The position numbers were made by a program, and so were the translations under genes. A stretch of 64,000 nt of DNA, from assembly GCF_009846885.1 (NCBI RefSeq), contig NZ_WUWM01000024.1:1-64000 (forward strand), given 5' to 3'. The stretch is from Paenibacillus puerhi (lineage in GTDB: Bacteria; Bacillota; Bacilli; Paenibacillales; NBRC-103111). Every line of letters begins with the position of its first letter. Positions within the stretch are counted from its first letter, which is position 1. Shown in pieces: positions 60,249 through 64,000 of this stretch. Below the pieces are notes generated by a model, which made no database searches, had not been told where the DNA came from, and saw only the letters and a program-made list of their open reading frames with translations.

Positions 60249-61765
60249 GCGCAGCCCATCAGGCAGGAGCAACCGTCAAGGAACGGGCGGAGCTGGCACT
60301 GAATGACGAGTTTTTACGCAAGGCGGTCAAGTTTACGACGGAGCGGCTGCGCAGCGGCAAGCTTAAAGCATCGGCGGAGCATGGCAACTGGGAGGAGTGG
60401 CGCGAGCGCGGACGGCAGATTCGTCTGCATACGATCGCCCATCTCGATTATTACCTGAACTTATTTGTGGATAACGCCAGAGCCAACGGGGTTCACGTTC
60501 ACTTTGCCGATACGGCGGCCGATGCAGTCCGGATCTCCCTGGCTATCGCGGAGCGCAAGTCGGCCAAGTCTGTCGTTAAGTCGAAGTCCATGGTATCCGA
60601 GGAACTGCATCTGAACCACGCGCTTGAGGGCATCGGCGTGGAAGCGGTCGAAACGGACCTTGGCGAATATATCATTCAGCTGGCGGGCGAGACCCCGTCG
60701 CATATTATCATCCCCGCTATTCATAAAAATCGTTACCAGATTGCCGATCTGCTCTCCAAGGAGGCGGGCGAGACGCTGCAGCCCGAGACGACGGTTCTGG
60801 CCGGGTTCGTCCGCAAGAAGCTTCGGGAGAAGTTTCTGGAGGCGGATATCGGGATGACGGGCTGCAACTTTGCGATTGCAGAGACGGGCTCGATGGTGCT
60901 GTTCGAGAACGAGGGCAACGCCAGGATGGTCACAACCGTCCCGAAAACGCAGATCACGCTGATGGGGATGGAACGGATCATTCCATCCTGGTCCGATCTG
61001 GAGGTTATGGCGACGCTTCTTCCGCGCTCTGCTACCGGACAGAAGCTGACCGTCTACATGTCTGGAATTACCGGTCCGCAGCGGGAGCTTGACGCGGACG
61101 GACCGGAGGAAATGCATATTATCATCGTGGATAACGGCCGTTCCCTTCAGCTTGGCGACCCTGAGTTCCAGGAGCTGCTCAACTGTATCCGGTGTGGGGC
61201 TTGTCTGAATGCCTGTCCGGTCTACCGTCATATCGGGGGGCATTCCTACGGCGGCACGTACAGCGGTCCGATCGGCGCCGTCCTGACCCCTGCTCTTCAG
61301 AAGAACGTTGCGGAGTGGGATGATATCGCCAATGCTTCCAGCTTGTGCGGAGCCTGTTACGAGGCTTGCCCGGTCAAGATCCCGCTTCACGATATGCTGG
61401 TATCTTTGCGCAGACGTAAGGTGGAAGCAGGCTATGACAATAAAATGGAGACCATCGGCATGAAGGGCTTTGCCGTGATTACCGGGCAGTCCGGCCGGAT
61501 GGGCGCGATGCTGAAGCTGGGCAAGCTCGGTCAAAAGCTGGTAGCCCGCGACGGCGGCATCCGTATTAAGCTCGGACCGCTCAAGGGCTGGAACAGCTAC
61601 CGCGTGACGCCTATGCTGCCCAAGCAGACGTTCCGCGAGAAGTGGGGGACGCTGGAGCAGGAAATCCGCCACGATCTGGGACAGATGGACCCGGCGATCA
61701 AAAGCCGCATGGAAGCGATCGTGAAGAATCGCAGCAACGGGAAGGGAGGACATGGCCATGGCTGA
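60245..61765 (+). CDS. lutB: L-lactate utilisation iron-sulfur protein LutB
   Basis: This 506-residue protein has an N-terminal LUD domain (about residues 65-300: NFAIAETGSMVLFENEGNARM). A ferredoxin-like part carries two 4Fe-4S motifs, CIRCGACLNACPVYRHIGG (about 315) and CGACYEACPVKIPLHDML (about 365). It passes electrons from lactate oxidation. It overlaps lutA by four bases and lutC by fourteen, so the three are translated together. Confidence 0.95.
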   Translation: MSAAHQAGATVKERAELALNDEFLRKAVKFTTERLRSGKLKASAEHGNWEEWRERGRQIRLHTIAHLDYYLNLFVDNARANGVHVHFADTAADAVRISLAIAERKSAKSVVKSKSMVSEELHLNHALEGIGVEAVETDLGEYIIQLAGETPSHIIIPAIHKNRYQIADLLSKEAGETLQPETTVLAGFVRKKLREKFLEADIGMTGCNFAIAETGSMVLFENEGNARMVTTVPKTQITLMGMERIIPSWSDLEVMATLLPRSATGQKLTVYMSGITGPQRELDADGPEEMHIIIVDNGRSLQLGDPEFQELLNCIRCGACLNACPVYRHIGGHSYGGTYSGPIGAVLTPALQKNVAEWDDIANASSLCGACYEACPVKIPLHDMLVSLRRRKVEAGYDNKMETIGMKGFAVITGQSGRMGAMLKLGKLGQKLVARDGGIRIKLGPLKGWNSYRVTPMLPKQTFREKWGTLEQEIRHDLGQMDPAIKSRMEAIVKNRSNGKGGHGHG

Positions 61766-62522
61766 GACATCGAGGGGGGCACAAGCAGGTGCCGGAACAC
61801 AGGACGACCATCAGGAGTGGCTTGCTCAGATGGAGCGGGAGTCCCGCGCCAAGCAGAAAACGTTCATGGACGGCATCGCGTCCAAGCTGAACCGGCCGCG
61901 CGTGACGCAGAAGCCGGCACGTCCCGTGAAGGGAGCGCCTGACTTCTGGCAGGCGTTCGAATGGCCGCTGGAGGAGCGCATCGAGCGCTTTACGGAGAAC
62001 TTCCGCAGCGTGGGAGGCCACGTGGAGCGGCTCGCCGATATGAGCGGGGTACGCGAATTCATCGCGAACAAAGCCCGGGAGATGAGCGCGCGGTATGTGA
62101 TCCGTCAGAACGAGCCTGAGCTGGAAGCGCTCGGACTGGAGGCGGCGCTGGAGCAGGCGGTCGTGCGCGTGTGGAATACGGATGAGCAAGAGCAGTGGAA
62201 GGCACGCGCGGCGGAGTCTGATTTCGGCGTGGTCCTTGCGGATTATGCCGCTGCATATACAGGCTCGATTACGGTGCTATCGTCCAAGGATAAGGGCAGA
62301 TCGGTCAGCCTGCTGCCGACGGTGCTGTTTGCCATTATTCCGGCGGATCGCTTGAAAACGAGTCTGGGCGAGATTTTGGTCAACTTCGATGAGGCCGGAC
62401 AGGGCGGGCTTCCCGCAGGCATCCATTTTATATCCGGACCGAGCCGTTCGGCGGATATTGAGAACGATCTGACGATCGGCGTACACGGCCCTGGCGTCGT
62501 ATATGCGCTGATCGTCGGCTGA
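61752..62522 (+). CDS. lutC: L-lactate utilisation protein LutC
   Basis: This 256-residue LUD-domain protein is the third component of the lactate-oxidising complex. The conserved C-terminus ISGPSRSADIENDLTIGVHGPGVVYALIVG is characteristic. GGGAAGGAGGAC directly precedes ATG 61752, inside the lutB coding region. The N-terminal 60 residues are charged and less conserved. The stop is 11 bases before the transposed repeat element, so no terminator of its own is visible; the element's arms might serve. Confidence 0.93.
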   Translation: MAMAETSRGAQAGAGTQDDHQEWLAQMERESRAKQKTFMDGIASKLNRPRVTQKPARPVKGAPDFWQAFEWPLEERIERFTENFRSVGGHVERLADMSGVREFIANKAREMSARYVIRQNEPELEALGLEAALEQAVVRVWNTDEQEQWKARAAESDFGVVLADYAAAYTGSITVLSSKDKGRSVSLLPTVLFAIIPADRLKTSLGEILVNFDEAGQGGLPAGIHFISGPSRSADIENDLTIGVHGPGVVYALIVG

Positions 62523-62527
62523 CAGCC

Positions 62528-62823
62528 GATTCTGAGGCTATCGATTCATTGTGGACGGCAGCGCAGTTAAGTAAAGGCTGATCGTAACGGACACCACAGT
62601 CGCTATTTCACAAAAATGGGGCCTGTTCAAATTGTAACGGACGCAGACGACCTTACTTACGTCAAAACCGCATAGAATGGGCGGAAATGCACCAAATAGC
62701 GTCATCGGAGTCCGTTAGATTTTCAATATCGCGAAAATGCTGCAAATAGAGACTCTGAGGTCCGTTAGCGAAAGCAGAACGTTTCAACTTAGTTACTCAC
62801 AATGAATCGACAACCTCGATTCT
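62528..62823 (+). mobile_element. MITE-like element, copy C, with 6-bp target duplication
   Basis: The 284-bp core (62534-62817) is flanked by a direct repeat GATTCT (62528-62533 and 62818-62823). Its ends are GAGGCTATCGATTCATTGTG and CACAATGAATCGACAACCTC, inverted with two mismatches. It has the same length as copies A and B and the same orientation as A, but lacks their shared flanks. It sits between lutC and the GH43-like gene and codes for nothing. The direct repeat indicates insertion by a transposase encoded elsewhere. Confidence 0.75.
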
Positions 62824-62851
62824 TTCCGCTAGAGAGGGGATGCGTTAATTC

Positions 62852-63787
62852 ATGAAGGCGCCATTATTTCGCGATCCGATCTTCGACGGTGCCGCCGATC
62901 CGGTGGTGATCTGGAACCGTCAGGCACAGGAGTGGTGGATGATCTATACGAATCGCAGGGCAACGGCCGAAGGGCCGAAGTTCGCGTGGGTTCATGGTAC
63001 GGACCTCGGGGTGGCTTCTTCGCGAGACGGGGGCGCAAGCTGGGTATACCGCGGGACGCTGACGGGTCTTGAGACGGAGTGGGGACGCAATACGTTCTGG
63101 GCGCCCGAGGTGATCTGGCATGAAGGGCTTTATCATATGTATGTCTCCTATATCCAGGGAGTACCGGATGACTGGTATGGACATAAGCGGGAGCTGTATC
63201 ATTATACGAGCTCTGATCTGCTAAACTGGACCTTTGTCTCGAATATAAAGCTCAGCTCGGAGCGGGTGATCGATGCCTGCATCCATCCGCTGCCGGGCGG
63301 CGAGTTCCGCATGTGGTATAAGGATGAGCAGAACCATTCCCATACGTATGCGGCCGATAGCGCTGACCTATATACGTGGACGGTAGTGGGACCGGTTATT
63401 ACCGACCGGGCCCATGAAGGTCCCAACGTCTTCCGGCTGGCGGATAGCTATTGGATGATCGTCGACGAATGGAGAGGTCAGGGTGTGTATAGATCGGATG
63501 ATCTGCACAGCTGGGAACGCAATGGCTTGATTCTTGACCAGCCCGGCCGGCGGCCGGATGACGGGACGATCGGCCTGCATGCGGACGTTGTCGTGCAGGG
63601 AGACCGTGCGTATATTTTCTACTTCACGCATCCGGACCGCGAGCATCACGGTGCAGCCTCGTCTACGTATGCGGCTCGTCGATCTTCGATTCAGGTGGCG
63701 GAGCTGGAGGTTGAACAGGGCAGGCTGGTGTGCGACCGGGACAAGGAGTTTGTGCTGGCGCTTACCGGAGAAGATGGAATCGGTTAG
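62852..63787 (+). CDS. GH43-like five-bladed propeller glycosidase
   Basis: This 311-residue protein resembles family 43 and related propeller glycosidases, which cleave arabinofuranosides or xylosides. ADPVVIWN (about residue 15) would hold the catalytic base Asp, ACIHPLPGGEFRMWYKDE (about 140) the middle Asp or Glu, and EGPNVFRLADSYWMIVDEW (about 188) the acid Glu. No signal peptide is seen. It may be a side-chain hydrolase supporting the carbohydrate locus, although lutABC lies between. GAGAGGGG precedes ATG 62852, and the repeat element ends 34 bases upstream, so its promoter may be partly within that element. Confidence 0.72.
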   Translation: MKAPLFRDPIFDGAADPVVIWNRQAQEWWMIYTNRRATAEGPKFAWVHGTDLGVASSRDGGASWVYRGTLTGLETEWGRNTFWAPEVIWHEGLYHMYVSYIQGVPDDWYGHKRELYHYTSSDLLNWTFVSNIKLSSERVIDACIHPLPGGEFRMWYKDEQNHSHTYAADSADLYTWTVVGPVITDRAHEGPNVFRLADSYWMIVDEWRGQGVYRSDDLHSWERNGLILDQPGRRPDDGTIGLHADVVVQGDRAYIFYFTHPDREHHGAASSTYAARRSSIQVAELEVEQGRLVCDRDKEFVLALTGEDGIG

Positions 63788-63797
63788 GAGCGCAATG

Positions 63798-63837
63798 GCT
63801 TTTCCTTTGCCTTCAGGGGCAGAGGAAAGGCTTTTTT
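63798..63837 (+). terminator. rho-independent terminator
   Basis: GCTTTTCCTTTGCC (63798-63811) pairs with GGCAGAGGAAAGGC (63818-63831), with one or two mismatches, followed by six T residues. It ends the GH43-like transcript. Confidence 0.8.
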
Positions 63838-63856
63838 GCATGCTGTCCACGCTTCA

Positions 63857-63886
63857 TTGTGAAGAAAAGGATCTCTGGGGTATAAT
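63857..63886 (+). promoter_or_regulatory. promoter of the pirin gene
   Basis: TTGTGA (63857-63862) and TATAAT (63881-63886) are 18 bases apart, and the gene starts 46 bases after the -10. Confidence 0.6.
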
Positions 63887-63931
63887 GTAGATAGGAGAAA
63901 GGCTTGATATCCGATTCCCAGGAGGTGCGAG

Positions 63932-64000
63932 ATGATTCACATTATTCCATCTGATGACAGGCCTGTCGTCGATCTGGGATGGCTGCACAGCAGGCCCAGC
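63932..64000 (+). CDS. pirin-family protein, 5' part only
   Basis: AGGAGGTG lies before ATG 63932, and 23 codons are present before the window ends. The start (MIHIIPSDDRP, then DLGWLHSRPS) matches the beginning of bacterial pirin-like cupins, which have a GWLxSRxTFSF motif near the N-terminus. Some relatives degrade quercetin, but the function of most is unknown. The rest of the gene lies outside the window. Confidence 0.6.
   Translation, partial: MIHIIPSDDRPVVDLGWLHSRPS

Overview
The window looks like a chromosomal segment of a Paenibacillus-type Gram-positive bacterium. Evidence: strong AGGAGG-type ribosome sites, many TTG and GTG starts, an S-layer-homology (SLH) anchored giant exoprotein, lplABC-type sugar importers without their own ATPase, membrane AraC sensors, YetA- and YesU-like proteins, and a lutABC operon. 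No rRNA, tRNA, CRISPR array or prophage was seen.

Layout. 1-4.9 kb: AT-rich accessory DNA with a MarR regulator, a drug-type ABC exporter (ATPase plus two permeases), a small membrane protein and decayed sequence. 4.9-12.4 kb: two secreted proteins that each combine a TIM-barrel-like domain with a CBM96/DNRLRE module. The first is SLH-anchored and sits behind a perfect cre site and a possible structured leader RNA. 12.4-14.9 kb: an AT-rich MepB-family gene, a frameshifted IS1595-family transposase relic and the first copy of a dispersed palindromic element. 14.9-33 kb: mostly housekeeping genes: L,D-transpeptidase, a 48-residue membrane protein, pyrD, a small alarmone synthetase, a DUF309 protein, an ABC-2 exporter, a thioredoxin-like protein, two RsmF-type rRNA methyltransferase paralogues, RsuA, a HAD phosphatase, an acidic orphan, an XRE regulator and two MFS exporters, one with a TetR regulator and a perfect operator.

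33-57 kb is a carbohydrate-utilisation locus: GH42, a PcRGLX/YetA-like lyase, an AraC regulator, importer 1, an S1-type sulfatase, a YesU-like DUF1961 protein, a NodB-type deacetylase, a calcium-loop beta-propeller, a GH105, importer 2 and a membrane AraC sensor. None of the enzymes here has an evident signal peptide. I therefore infer that oligosaccharides are imported whole and dismantled in the cytoplasm, with desulfation, deacetylation and removal of unsaturated uronate. Three, perhaps four, promoters of the locus share a motif (about CAARAAWGTNYGATTG) placed 20-21 nt before a -10 box. 57-64 kb: a chemoreceptor, lutABC, a third copy of the dispersed element, a GH43-like enzyme and the start of a pirin gene.

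The most unusual DNA is a 284-bp element with near-perfect 20-bp terminal inverted repeats, present three times at exactly the same length. One copy is flanked by a 6-bp direct repeat, as after transposition. The other two lie between shared flanks, but their cores point in opposite directions.
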